From positions 1 through 64,000 of the forward strand of contig NZ_FTOA01000002.1 of the NCBI RefSeq assembly GCF_900156605.1: a stretch of DNA of 64,000 bases, in the 5' to 3' direction. Position 1 is the stretch's first letter; every line of letters begins with the position of its first letter. The translations under genes and the position numbers were made by a program. The notes below the pieces were generated by a model that searched no databases, had not been told where the DNA came from, and was given only the letters and a program-made list of their open reading frames with translations. This DNA is from Insolitispirillum peregrinum. GTDB lineage: Bacteria > Pseudomonadota > Alphaproteobacteria > Rhodospirillales > Rhodospirillaceae. Below are positions 1 to 8,075 of this stretch, one piece after another.

Positions 1-163
1 CTTGGCTTAAGGATGTGTGCGACAACTGCTCAACTGATCGAGCAACCGCCCACGCATCCCTTCCGTCTCTTCACGATGTCAAACAGCGAACCATTTCTGG
101 CGGACCCCGAAGGCCCTGAATTTCTTGACCGTTTGCCTCTCTCGAAGCTCCCCGTCAGCGGGA
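1..163 (-). ncRNA. rRNA operon leader (5' part of an rrn transcript; 16S gene lies beyond the left edge)
   Basis: Read on the minus strand, this stretch follows a strong rrn-type promoter (170-198) and carries a boxA-like antitermination element, GCTGTTTGACA, at 77-87. A small hairpin (TGCTC/GAGCA arms) follows near 28-45. This order is what precedes 16S rRNA in alphaproteobacteria. No mature rRNA sequence is inside the window, so the 16S gene should start just left of base 1. The 16S-23S spacer has similar boxA sequences, but a promoter directly upstream and no tRNA genes favour the leader. The short ORFs here are not credible genes. Confidence 0.7.
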
Positions 164-169
164 GGTCGG

Positions 170-198
170 TTTCTACCGCTGCATCAGCAGCATGTCAA
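170..198 (-). promoter_or_regulatory. rRNA operon promoter (-35 TTGACA, 17-bp spacer, -10 TAGAAA)
   Basis: On the minus strand TTGACA lies at 198-193 and TAGAAA at 175-170, separated by exactly 17 bp. A T-rich run on the plus strand at 203-209 (A-run on the transcribed strand) sits just upstream of the -35 box, like an UP element. A C-rich, GC-rich discriminator follows, as in growth-rate-regulated stable RNA promoters. The start site should be near 163. Bases 210-533 contain no convincing gene; they hold the upstream region of this promoter and that of the divergent REC-GGDEF gene. Confidence 0.75.
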
Positions 199-533
199 CC
201 GGTTTTTTTCATCGCTTCGTCACTTTTCAGATCCGCGCTACAGCGCCTCACGTCCTCGTTCCGAAACCGCTCACCGTGTCCGCCAGACCATTCTCACAAT
301 CGGCTAACCCGTTGAACTTCCCGGCGTTTTCAGCGTCGTTGCCGTCGCGTCGTCGTCGGTGGAGCAGGTTCTATCCCCCCAGCCGCTAACCGTCAACTCC
401 CTTTTTCAAAAAAGTTCACATTTTTCTGACGACCGTTTGTTGCTCGTTGTTTACTCCCCTGACTCACGCCTGCCACCAAAGGCTGAAAAGCCCTATGATC
501 CTGAGTAGAAAGACAGCCAGGGTGTGATCCTTC

Positions 534-1466
534 ATGCAGACCAAGCCCGCGACAATCCTGATCATTGATGATCAGCCGGCAACGCTCCGTTCTCTGGCCC
601 AGACCCTTCAGGGGGCCCATACCATTCTGGTCGCCTCGACCGGACAGGACGCACTGGACATTGCCCGCAGCCGAAGTCCTGACCTCATTCTGCTGGATGT
701 CATGCTGCCGGATATCAGTGGGCTGGATGTCTGCCGTATCCTGAAGGCCGATCCTGAGCTGAACGGGATCCCGGTGATCTTCGTCACCGCCCGCGACGAA
801 GCCGAAGACGAAGCTGCCGGGCTGGATATCGGTGCCATCGACTATATCAGCAAGCCGTTCAACCCGCCGATCGTCCGTGCCCGCGTTCGCAATCATCTGG
901 AACTCAAGCATCAACGCGACCTGCTGGAGCGGATTGCGATGATTGATGGCCTGACCGGCGTGGCCAACCGTCGTTGTTTTGACCGAACCCTGAAGAACGA
1001 ATGGCGCCGCGCCATGCGCAGTGCTGATCCTTTGGCTCTGGTGCTGGCCGATGTTGATCACTTCAAGGCCTATAACGATACCTATGGTCATCAGGATGGC
1101 GATGACTGCCTGCGGGCCATTGCCCGCGCCTTTGAAGAACAGACGCAGCGCAGCAGTGATCTGGTCGCCCGCTATGGCGGCGAAGAATTTGTCTGCCTGC
1201 TACCCTCCACCACCATCGACGGGGCCGGACAACTGGCCTCTGCCCTGTGTCAAGCCGTGCGGGATCTGGCCATCCCCCACCAGACCTCGTCTTGCGGAAC
1301 AACCGTTTCGGTCAGTCTGGGGGTCAGTTGCGTTGTCCCTCACCACGGTTTGACTCCGGATGATGTCCTGCGCCACGCCGACACCTTGTTGTATCGCGCC
1401 AAGCATGCCGGGCGGAATCAGCTGGTAATCGAAAACTTTCCAGTCTCCGCTACGCAAGCCTCCTGA
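534..1466 (+). CDS. Response regulator with diguanylate cyclase output (REC-GGDEF, PleD/WspR-like)
   Basis: This 310-residue protein has an N-terminal receiver domain (about 6-120) and a C-terminal GGDEF domain (about 135-300). The receiver keeps the acidic pair D12/D13, phospho-acceptor D55 in LLDVMLP, T85 and K107. The cyclase domain has an intact GGEEF signature at 215-219. An RSSD inhibitory I-site sits at 206-209, five residues before it, so product feedback inhibition by c-di-GMP is expected. Family knowledge predicts a cytoplasmic enzyme making c-di-GMP from two GTP when phosphorylated. The next gene encodes an Hpt-like protein, a plausible phosphorelay partner. No histidine kinase is adjacent. 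Confidence 0.93.
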   Translation: MQTKPATILIIDDQPATLRSLAQTLQGAHTILVASTGQDALDIARSRSPDLILLDVMLPDISGLDVCRILKADPELNGIPVIFVTARDEAEDEAAGLDIGAIDYISKPFNPPIVRARVRNHLELKHQRDLLERIAMIDGLTGVANRRCFDRTLKNEWRRAMRSADPLALVLADVDHFKAYNDTYGHQDGDDCLRAIARAFEEQTQRSSDLVARYGGEEFVCLLPSTTIDGAGQLASALCQAVRDLAIPHQTSSCGTTVSVSLGVSCVVPHHGLTPDDVLRHADTLLYRAKHAGRNQLVIENFPVSATQAS

Positions 1467-1521
1467 CCCGTTTCCCTTGGAGCGGTGTTTGCTCCAAAGC
1501 CCTCATCGCGCGAGGTGCCCG

Positions 1522-2142
1522 ATGCCGTTTCCGCTGTCCGCCGACCGCCTGGCTGTCTATGCCCCCTTTCAGGCCATCCTTGACGCCCAGCCTGCGCTGG
1601 AGCGGCTGGATGGCGATGAACGCCTGTATCTGTCCCTTTTACAGCATCTGCTGGAAAGCAACGTCACCGCCCCCGAAAGCATCGTTGTTGCCCTGCACCA
1701 GAATGCCCCCCACCAGGCTCTGGCGGTGGCCCATGCCCTGTGTGGTGCGGCGGGCCATATCGGGCTGATTGACGTCCATCGCATCACCCAAGACATCGTG
1801 CGCTCGCTGCGGCGCAACTCCACCGTTGATCTTGATGCCCTGTATGATCTGGAAAACGCCCTGCACGACGCCGAGACCCTGACCCTGGCGCTGGCCAGCA
1901 TCCTGCCGCCTCCACCACCACCTCCGCCCCTGCCGCCGTTGCCAGACGGGGCAGAGAGTGTGCAGAAGCTGTTGCGGGCCCTTGATGATCGCGATTTTGC
2001 CTCGGTCGATCTCTATACCCACTGCCGCCCATTCCTTGCTATCACCTATCCAGAGATTCTGCCCCGGCTTGACCTGGACATGGATTTGCTGAATTTCAAA
2101 GACGCCGCCACCCTTCTGGCGGCCCGGATAGGAAAGCCTTGA
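1522..2142 (+). CDS. Hpt-domain-like protein with polyproline linker
   Basis: I start this gene at ATG 1522, which has GAGGTG seven bases upstream; an in-frame TTG at 1477 has no such support. The 206-residue product has a helical N-terminal half with AHALCGAAGHIG around H71. This matches the histidine-phosphotransfer pattern (AHxLKGxAGxIG), except that the usual Lys is Cys. Residues 129-141 are almost entirely proline, followed by a C-terminal segment of about 65 residues that I do not recognise. Position directly behind a receiver-GGDEF gene supports a phosphotransfer role. The Hpt call is inference from the motif and context. Confidence 0.6.
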   Translation: MPFPLSADRLAVYAPFQAILDAQPALERLDGDERLYLSLLQHLLESNVTAPESIVVALHQNAPHQALAVAHALCGAAGHIGLIDVHRITQDIVRSLRRNSTVDLDALYDLENALHDAETLTLALASILPPPPPPPPLPPLPDGAESVQKLLRALDDRDFASVDLYTHCRPFLAITYPEILPRLDLDMDLLNFKDAATLLAARIGKP

Positions 2143-2660
2143 TGAACGTTTTGGGGATTGCGGGTTGGAGTGGCAGCGGAAAAACCACCCTGATTCTGTC
2201 ATTGCTGGGAGAATTCCGGCGGCGCGGCCTGCGGGTTTCCACAATCAAGCATGCCCATCACAAGGTGGAAATCGACACCCCGGGCAAAGACAGCTATGAG
2301 CACCGCCGCGCCGGAGCCCACGAGGTGATGCTGGTGACCGGCAAGCGCTTTGCCCTGATGCACGACTTCCCCGATCCTGACGAAGAGATCCCGCTGCACG
2401 ATCTGGTCGCCCGTTTGACTCCGGTCGATCTGCTGCTGATCGAAGGCTTTAAAACCTATGCCCACCCCAAGCTGGAGGTCCATCGCCCCAGTGTTGGCAA
2501 GCCGTTACTGGCGCCGCAGGACCCGCACATTGTCGGCATCGCCTGCGATGCTCCACCGGAACAGTCCTCTGACCGCCCCCTGCTGGCCCTGAACGATATT
2601 TCGGCGGTTGCGGACTTCATTGTTGCCCACGCCCGCCCCCTGCTTCCCCCGACGGTGTAA
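2142..2660 (+). CDS. mobB: Molybdopterin-guanine dinucleotide biosynthesis adapter protein MobB
   Basis: The 172-residue product begins with a P-loop, GWSGSGKTTL (about residues 7-16), followed by the MobB pattern STIKHAHH and a DSYEHRRAGA segment. MobB is a GTP-binding accessory protein that helps MobA attach GMP to molybdopterin for molybdoenzymes. The ATG overlaps the upstream stop codon in a TGATG arrangement, suggesting translational coupling with the Hpt-like gene, although the functions look unrelated. No other molybdenum cofactor gene is in the window. Length and start agree with the family. Confidence 0.93.
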   Translation: MNVLGIAGWSGSGKTTLILSLLGEFRRRGLRVSTIKHAHHKVEIDTPGKDSYEHRRAGAHEVMLVTGKRFALMHDFPDPDEEIPLHDLVARLTPVDLLLIEGFKTYAHPKLEVHRPSVGKPLLAPQDPHIVGIACDAPPEQSSDRPLLALNDISAVADFIVAHARPLLPPTV

Positions 2661-2665
2661 CGACA

Positions 2666-3394
2666 GTGTCCCACGCGGCTCCCTCCTCTCGCTGGGCCCC
2701 ATTGATTCTGGCGGCCCTGATCATGGTGGGATGGAGCGTGCGGGTCGTCGGACTGAGCCCGTGGGAAGCATCATGGCCCCCGATCACCCGGGCGGGAGCT
2801 GACCTTGCCTTGCGCTGGATCATTCTCGCCGTGCTGCCGCTGGCATGGGCGGCAACGGTGGAGTCTCCGTTTGGCTGGCGGCAGGCCCTTTACCCGACAC
2901 CCCAGACCCGACCTCATCGGCTGCGGGCCATGGCGGCCTGTTTCGGCTATTGGCTGGTGCTGCTCTGGCGCAGCCCAACCGCCCCCACGGGCGACCTGCT
3001 GGACCTTTATCGTCCGTTCGCCCATGACGGGGCGGCCCCGGTCTGGCCGATGGCGGCTCTTCTGGCGCAAATGGCTGCGGTTGCGGTGATCGAGGAAACC
3101 CTGTTCCGAGGCTATTTCCTGAACCGCTTCACTGCTTTGTGGGGGTTTTCCCGTGGGGCAATCCTGCAAGCCGCCCTGTTCGCCGCCATCCATCTACCGG
3201 GCTGGCTGTGGGGCAACCATCTCTCGGGAATCGTGATCGCCAGCTTTGCCCTGACCACCTTTGCCTACGGCCTGATTGCGGCTGTGGCGGTGCGCTGGGG
3301 CGGCATACTGCTGTGGGGCTATGCCCTGCATCTGGGAGCCAACCTGCTGAACAGCGGTGCTCCGGCGCTTTTTCGTCTGATAGTCCCTGACTGA
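2666..3394 (+). CDS. CPBP-family intramembrane glutamic-type protease
   Basis: This hydrophobic 242-residue protein has several predicted membrane segments and the three CPBP (Abi/CAAX protease) motifs: EETLFRGYF (about 140), FAAIH (about 170), and HLGANLLN near the C terminus. These supply the catalytic Glu and metal or water-coordinating His residues. Family members act in the inner membrane, either on prenylated proteins or in exosortase-like or bacteriocin-immunity settings; the substrate here is unknown. The start is GTG 2666, five bases after the mobB stop, so it is probably cotranscribed. A hairpin overlaps the stop codon. Confidence 0.85.
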   Translation: MSHAAPSSRWAPLILAALIMVGWSVRVVGLSPWEASWPPITRAGADLALRWIILAVLPLAWAATVESPFGWRQALYPTPQTRPHRLRAMAACFGYWLVLLWRSPTAPTGDLLDLYRPFAHDGAAPVWPMAALLAQMAAVAVIEETLFRGYFLNRFTALWGFSRGAILQAALFAAIHLPGWLWGNHLSGIVIASFALTTFAYGLIAAVAVRWGGILLWGYALHLGANLLNSGAPALFRLIVPD

Positions 3395-3421
3395 CGGACC
3401 CTCCTGCGGCTCCGTCAGTCA
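3388..3421. terminator. Bidirectional hairpin terminator between convergent genes
   Basis: Perfect 11-bp inverted repeat TGACTGACGGA (3388-3398) and TCCGTCAGTCA (3411-3421), overlapping the stop of the CPBP gene and lying 13 bases from the bacteriohemerythrin stop. There is no long T-run, so the efficiency is uncertain. Confidence 0.6.
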
Positions 3422-3434
3422 CGGCAGCTGCCCC

Positions 3435-3860
3435 TTACTCGGCGGGGATTCTGCCTTCGGCCACCAGTTTGGAACACACCGGCTTGTATTCCATATCAAC
3501 CTTCAGGATATGGGAGCGCAGCCAGTTTTCGAGGAATTCCTTGACCTTCCGTTCGGCTGACGGGCCGGGCATCAGGACATAGCTGTCGCGCAGCTCCATG
3601 AAGTGCTCTTCCAAAGCCCGGTGCGACTTCTTGTGCTGCTCCAGATCATTGTACTGAGCAAGCTCCATGATCTTTTCTTCACGGGTGAAGTGATAGTGCA
3701 CATAATCGCCCAACGCCGCAAAAATTGAGTCGGTCACCATCAGACCTTCGTCATTTTCCATGGCATCGGTGTAGTCATTGATCAGGCGGATCAGGACTTT
3801 GTGGTCTTCATCAAGCACCGGCACGCCGACGCTCATGTTGTCATCCCATTGGATGGTCAT
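3435..3860 (-). CDS. Bacteriohemerythrin
   Basis: The start chosen is ATG 3860 (MTIQWDDNMSVG); the open frame extends upstream but without family similarity. The 141-residue product has the hemerythrin iron ligand pattern: DEDHK, HYHFTREEKIM, and HKKSHRALEEHF. These supply the His and carboxylate ligands of the di-iron oxygen-binding site. Such single-domain cytoplasmic proteins bind O2 and serve as oxygen carriers or sensors in spirilla with aerotaxis and microaerobic metabolism. It lies 168 bp downstream of an uncharacterised 355-residue gene on the same strand. The roughly 30-residue extension after the domain ends KLVAEGRIPAE. Confidence 0.9.
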   Translation of the reverse strand: MTIQWDDNMSVGVPVLDEDHKVLIRLINDYTDAMENDEGLMVTDSIFAALGDYVHYHFTREEKIMELAQYNDLEQHKKSHRALEEHFMELRDSYVLMPGPSAERKVKEFLENWLRSHILKVDMEYKPVCSKLVAEGRIPAE

Positions 3861-4028
3861 TGCTGCGTTCCATTCTCCACGGGGCCAACCCCTCTGCATT
3901 CCAGGATCAGGTTTACCATAGCTTGCCATATTTTCGAATACGGACTGCTGTTCGGGGCATTCTTTTTTGCACGAAGGTATAGGAAGACTCCCGCAGGGGG
4001 AGAACCAGCGAAGCCCTTTCCTTTGCAT

Positions 4029-5096
4029 TTACTGGAATAAATGGTCCGGTGTTGCCTTTTCCAGGCGGCGCATTTCGGCAATCCCCTGCTTCATCTCGGA
4101 CATGATGAATTCACCCCGCCGCAACGGTCCGCCAACACTGTGCTTGGGAAAATGTTTGGCCCAGGCGTTCATCTTGACCGTCAGGGCGCACAGAATCCCG
4201 CCGATGGTGGTGTGATAGCTGGCGATCATCATTTTGACCTGCCGGAAACGCTGGGCCGAAATCGAGCTCCACATTTCCTGCGTCTGACGGTCAAAGTTCT
4301 CGAAACGGGCGATAATGGCCTGCGACAGGGCCCGCAACACCCGTTCAATGGAATCGCAGGTCCGCATCAGGGTGTAATCGGTTTTGACCTGCCAGTTTTT
4401 CCGCAGGATGTCCATCGAGCTGAGATAGTTATCAAGGTGTGGCTGCAAGCGGTCCAGACACTGGCGATAATAGCTGAGCGACAAAAAGATATCGCCATAG
4501 TCTTCGAGAAAAGCCGGAATCTCCATCACGTCGATTTCCAGCTTTTGCGCCATGATCTTCAGCTTCTGACGGGCGGCCTTAGGGTCCGGGTCGCGGAACA
4601 GCGCCACGATGTCACTGAAATCCTTGATGTCGATCCCTTCCGAGCCATAGATCTGCTGCAGCAAGGGGCCGGTAAAGGTCTTCATGTAGCCGGACAGCTC
4701 GCGGTTTTTGGCGTCACTCAGCCGCAGGACCGTACTGTCGTGAACCGATACACCAGACTCACGCAACAGAATGCGCAGGGAATAAACGTCATAGCTCGGC
4801 ATCGGTGCCAGGCGACGCAGAATCAGCAGATCGTCAGGAATTTCGTGGTCAATGTCCCACCCCATCGCGCTGGGAAGCTGCGTAACCTCCACCTGTCCTG
4901 ATCCGCTGTGCAGGTCGGAAAAGAACTCCACCACCCCTTGCAGGCGCTGGTTCTTGATCAGGCGGGCCCGCCCCAACGATGGCGTCTTGAGCGGAATGAT
5001 CGATAACGGCAGAACAAACAGCGAATCCATGTCGCTGTCTTCGATCTGTTCAAGCTCTTCGCGATCTGCTATCGACCTCAGGTGCCGTTCCACCAC
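4029..5096 (-). CDS. Uncharacterised 355-residue cytoplasmic protein
   Basis: I do not recognise this protein. It starts MVERHLRSIADREELEQI, has no signal peptide or membrane segment, and appears mostly helical after residue 130. It has repeated acidic and basic amphipathic stretches such as LRALSQAIIARFENFDRQ. No catalytic motif is visible. Codon usage matches neighbouring genes and the frame is long and uninterrupted, so it is a real gene. It is divergent from truA and lies upstream of bacteriohemerythrin, with which it may share a transcript. A role in oxygen or chemosensory signalling would be a guess from context only. Confidence 0.8.
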   Translation of the reverse strand: MVERHLRSIADREELEQIEDSDMDSLFVLPLSIIPLKTPSLGRARLIKNQRLQGVVEFFSDLHSGSGQVEVTQLPSAMGWDIDHEIPDDLLILRRLAPMPSYDVYSLRILLRESGVSVHDSTVLRLSDAKNRELSGYMKTFTGPLLQQIYGSEGIDIKDFSDIVALFRDPDPKAARQKLKIMAQKLEIDVMEIPAFLEDYGDIFLSLSYYRQCLDRLQPHLDNYLSSMDILRKNWQVKTDYTLMRTCDSIERVLRALSQAIIARFENFDRQTQEMWSSISAQRFRQVKMMIASYHTTIGGILCALTVKMNAWAKHFPKHSVGGPLRRGEFIMSEMKQGIAEMRRLEKATPDHLFQ

Positions 5097-5259
5097 CGTC
5101 CCTCATACACCGCTATAAGGAAAGACCGGACTGTATCACAGCTTCCGGTAAAAACGATGGCCTTTGCGGGGAACCGGCCATTTGGCAGGGGGGGATTCCA
5201 GCGGCGCCATCCCATGCCTTTCCCTTGCAGCGACCGGCAACGCAGGATACACCATCGCC

Positions 5260-6015
5260 ATGGCACGCTATAGACTCACCATCGAATTTGACGGCACCCC
5301 CTTTGTCGGCTGGCAACGGCAGGCCAACGGCATGTCGGTGCAAGGCTGTCTGGAACAGGCGGCCCTGCGTTATTGCGGTGAAACCGTCACCTTTCATGCC
5401 GCAGGCCGCACCGACGCCGGAGTCCACGGGCTGGGCATGGTCGTCCATGTCGATCTTGCCCGGGGCGACCGCGCCGACAAGGTTCGGGACGCCCTGAACG
5501 CCCTGTTGCGCCCCGATCCGGTGGTCGTTCTGGATGCACAGGTGGTCGATGACGACTTTCACGCCCGCTTTTCCTGCATCGAACGCTCCTACGTTTACCG
5601 CATCCTGAACCGGCGGGCTCCGGCGGCCCTGCAGGCAGGGAAAGTGTGGTGGTATGCCAAGCCGCTGAATGCCGAAGCGATGGACGAGGCGGCGCGGTGT
5701 CTGGTCGGCAAGCATGACTTCAGCAGCTTCCGGGCGTCGGAATGTCAGGCACAAAGCCCGGTGAAAACCCTCGACGAGCTGCGTATCCGCCGACAGGGCG
5801 AGATGCTGGAGGTCTACGTCCGTGCCCGCTCGTTCCTGCATCATCAGGTGCGCAACATGGTCGGCACGCTGGTTCTGGTCGGCGAGGGCAAGTGGGACCG
5901 CGACCGGCTGGCCGCGGCGCTGGCCGCCTGCAACCGCTCGGCGGCCGGGCAAACGGCTCCGGCGCAGGGGCTGTTCTTTTTGAACGCCCGCTATCCTGAA
6001 GACCAACAGGCATAA
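5260..6015 (+). CDS. truA: tRNA pseudouridine(38-40) synthase TruA
   Basis: The start at ATG 5260 gives MARYRLTIEFDGTPFVGWQRQ, the normal TruA N terminus; an upstream in-frame ATG at 5164 adds a non-conserved leader. The 251-residue enzyme isomerises uridines at positions 38-40 of the anticodon stem-loop of tRNAs. The catalytic aspartate is D52 in AGRTDAGVHG. Other family landmarks are FHARFSC, RRYVYRI-like RSYVYRILNR, and FLHHQVRNMVGTL. The gene stands alone between a divergent uncharacterised gene and a convergent hydroxybutyryl-CoA dehydrogenase. Confidence 0.97.
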   Translation: MARYRLTIEFDGTPFVGWQRQANGMSVQGCLEQAALRYCGETVTFHAAGRTDAGVHGLGMVVHVDLARGDRADKVRDALNALLRPDPVVVLDAQVVDDDFHARFSCIERSYVYRILNRRAPAALQAGKVWWYAKPLNAEAMDEAARCLVGKHDFSSFRASECQAQSPVKTLDELRIRRQGEMLEVYVRARSFLHHQVRNMVGTLVLVGEGKWDRDRLAAALAACNRSAAGQTAPAQGLFFLNARYPEDQQA

Positions 6016-6057
6016 GGAAACAGGGCCGGTGAGGTATTCCCCATCGGCCCCGTTTCC
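6016..6057. terminator. Long imperfect hairpin terminator between convergent truA and 3-hydroxybutyryl-CoA dehydrogenase
   Basis: The two arms (6016-6034 and 6039-6057) begin GGAAAC and end GTTTCC and pair over about 19 bp with a few mismatches or wobble pairs around a four-base loop. It starts on the base right after the truA stop and lies 21 bases from the opposing stop, so it likely terminates both transcripts. Confidence 0.65.
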
Positions 6058-6078
6058 TTACCAGAACATCCCGATAAA

Positions 6079-6948
6079 TCAGCGGGTCGGCATCGGCTTG
6101 TCGCCGCTGTAGTCATAAAAGCCCTTGCCGGTCTTGCGACCCAGCCAGCCGGCCTCGACGTACTTCACCAGCAGCGGGCAGGGGCGATACTTGGTGTCGG
6201 CCAGACCGTCGTGCAGGACGTGCATGATCGCCAGACAGGTGTCCAGACCGATGAAGTCCGCCAGTTCCAGCGGGCCCATCGGGTGGTTGGCCCCCAGCTT
6301 CATGGCGGTATCAATGGCGCTGACCGAGCCGACACCTTCATACAGGGTGTAGACGGCTTCGTTGATCATCGGCAGCAGGATGCGGTTGACGATGAACGCC
6401 GGGAAATCTTCGGCGGCGACGGCGGTCTTGCCCATCCGTTCGGCCAGCTCGCGCACCTGACGGAAGGTGTCTTCTTCGGTGGCAATGCCACGGATCAGCT
6501 CGACCAGCTGCATCACCGGCACCGGGTTCATGAAGTGCATGCCCATGAACTTGCCCGGACGATCGGTCGAAGCCCCCAGACGGGTGACCGAGATCGACGA
6601 GGTGTTGGTGCACAGGATCGCTTCCGGCTTCAGGTTCTGGCAAACCCTGGCGAAAATCTCGCGCTTGACGGATTCGTTTTCGGTCGCGGCCTCAATCACC
6701 AGATCGGCATCGGGGAAGACCATCTCGGTGCTGGTGGCAATGCGCCCCATGGCCGCCCGCATGTCGTCTTCGCTCACCTTGCCCTTCGACACCTGACGGA
6801 CGAGGTTCTTTTCAATGGTCTTCAGGGCTTTGGCAAGGGCTGCTTCGTTGATGTCGACCAGCGTGATGTCGTATCCGGCCAGCGCCGCCACGTGGGCGAT
6901 GCCGTTGCCCATCTGGCCCGCACCGACAATGCCAATATTCTGGATCAT
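6079..6948 (-). CDS. 3-hydroxybutyryl-CoA dehydrogenase
   Basis: The start at ATG 6948 is preceded by AGGGG. The 289-residue product opens with a Rossmann NAD-binding fold, [16 protein letters not shown], followed by TLVDIN. It carries [19 protein letters not shown] with the catalytic His, and the C-terminal domain signature [20 protein letters not shown]. The enzyme oxidises or reduces 3-hydroxybutyryl-CoA/acetoacetyl-CoA in butyrate and polyhydroxyalkanoate-related metabolism in the cytosol. In many relatives the gene follows etfBA; here no etf gene is adjacent. Length is normal for the short bacterial form. Confidence 0.94.
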   Translation of the reverse strand: MIQNIGIVGAGQMGNGIAHVAALAGYDITLVDINEAALAKALKTIEKNLVRQVSKGKVSEDDMRAAMGRIATSTEMVFPDADLVIEAATENESVKREIFARVCQNLKPEAILCTNTSSISVTRLGASTDRPGKFMGMHFMNPVPVMQLVELIRGIATEEDTFRQVRELAERMGKTAVAAEDFPAFIVNRILLPMINEAVYTLYEGVGSVSAIDTAMKLGANHPMGPLELADFIGLDTCLAIMHVLHDGLADTKYRPCPLLVKYVEAGWLGRKTGKGFYDYSGDKPMPTR

Positions 6949-7344
6949 GAGGGGTTCCCCTGGAATGAAAGAGTGCAACGAGTGACACGGTGACTGCCGG
7001 GCACGGAACAGTCCGGCAGGGTCGGATCCCGTCAAGCTTATTGTGCGCTTTAACCATCTGGCCGAATACGGCGGGCGGCGGGTACCGACGGAGCGAAACG
7101 TACTCTGTATCTGGTGTTACTGACCTGAGATCAGCGGACATCGGGGGAGCCGACAGCATGGCAGGCTGCCTGCGCTGGATGGCCTTCCATCCCCGGACAG
7201 CCGCTGAAATGCTGTCCCCTACTGCACTGCACACTAAAGGGCGCAGGCGGTGAAGTCAATCAGACGCCAATGATCGTTCTGTAACAACGATCTCCCGCCC
7301 GGCAGAAATGAACGAGCGTCCTTCCTGCCCCGGCAGGCGTCGCT
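6949..7344. other. Intergenic region without a recognisable gene
   Basis: This 396-bp stretch separates the adenosyltransferase stop from the dehydrogenase start, both on the minus strand. I looked for a cobalamin riboswitch because of the neighbouring adenosyltransferase, but did not find the conserved B12-box pattern. A weak TTGACG-like hexamer (minus strand, near 7035) could be the -35 of the dehydrogenase promoter. Open frames here are short and lack family similarity. Confidence 0.5.
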
Positions 7345-7914
7345 TCAGCGGTGGGCCCCCGGCGTCCACAGGACATCCCCGCCAGCCTGGGCATTCAGGT
7401 CGCGCGCCATCACGAACAAATGATCAGACAGCCGGTTGGCATACATCAGTGCCTGCCCATTGACCGGCTCGCGCTCGGCCAGCTCGGCAATCAGGCGCTC
7501 GGCGCGGCGGACCACCGTGCGGGCATGGTGCAAATGTGCGGCCGCAGGCGTCCCGCCCGGCAGGATGAACGACTTCAGCGGGGCCAGAGCGGCATTCATC
7601 GCATCAATTTCCTGCTCCAGCCGCTCGACCTGGGTGGCGACAATCCGCAAGGCGTGCTCTTCGTAATGGCCGCCCTCGGGCATGCACAGATCGGCCCCCA
7701 GATCGAACAGGTCATTCTGGATGCGGGTCAGCATCGCATCGGCCACCGGCAGGGTCGTCGTGTACAGGCGGGCAATCCCGATCACCGCATTGGCCTCATC
7801 CACCGTGCCATAGGATTCGACGCGCAGGTCGTTCTTGGCGACCCGTTTGCCACTGCCCAACGAGGTCTGGCCCTTGTCTCCGCCGCGGGTGTAGATGCGG
7901 GTCAGTTGTACCAT
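7345..7914 (-). CDS. Cob(I)yrinic acid a,c-diamide/cob(I)alamin adenosyltransferase, PduO/MMAB type
   Basis: I start at ATG 7914 (MVQLTRIYTRGGDKGQTSLG), 189 residues; the open frame upstream is not conserved. The ATP-binding N-terminal motif TRGGDKGQTSL, the segment RVESYGTVDEANA, and the C-terminal RTVVRRAER...NRLSDHLFVMAR are the hallmarks of the PduO-type family. The enzyme transfers adenosyl from ATP to cob(I)alamin, giving adenosylcobalamin for B12 enzymes. It is divergent from lptG, with about 160 bp between the starts. No other B12 genes are in the window. Confidence 0.95.
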   Translation of the reverse strand: MVQLTRIYTRGGDKGQTSLGSGKRVAKNDLRVESYGTVDEANAVIGIARLYTTTLPVADAMLTRIQNDLFDLGADLCMPEGGHYEEHALRIVATQVERLEQEIDAMNAALAPLKSFILPGGTPAAAHLHHARTVVRRAERLIAELAEREPVNGQALMYANRLSDHLFVMARDLNAQAGGDVLWTPGAHR

Positions 7915-8075
7915 GGTCGTTTCATCCTTATCTGTGTTCCGGGATACAGTCCCTGAAAGGTATTTCACATTCAAGCGGGCGAGAAGTCCTTGAGCCGGGG
8001 GGCTAACCTCATATAACGTCGCCCAACGCCTGCACCACCCCCGAACCACCCCTGCATCAGCCCACAGGATGATCC

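Noticed and set aside
13-389. Small plus-strand genes at the left edge
   Set aside because: They overlap a clear rrn promoter and leader on the opposite strand, lack ribosome sites, and have no family similarity.
6949-7344. Cobalamin riboswitch near the adenosyltransferase gene
   Set aside because: No B12-box-like conserved core; the gap lies downstream of the adenosyltransferase and upstream of an unrelated dehydrogenase.
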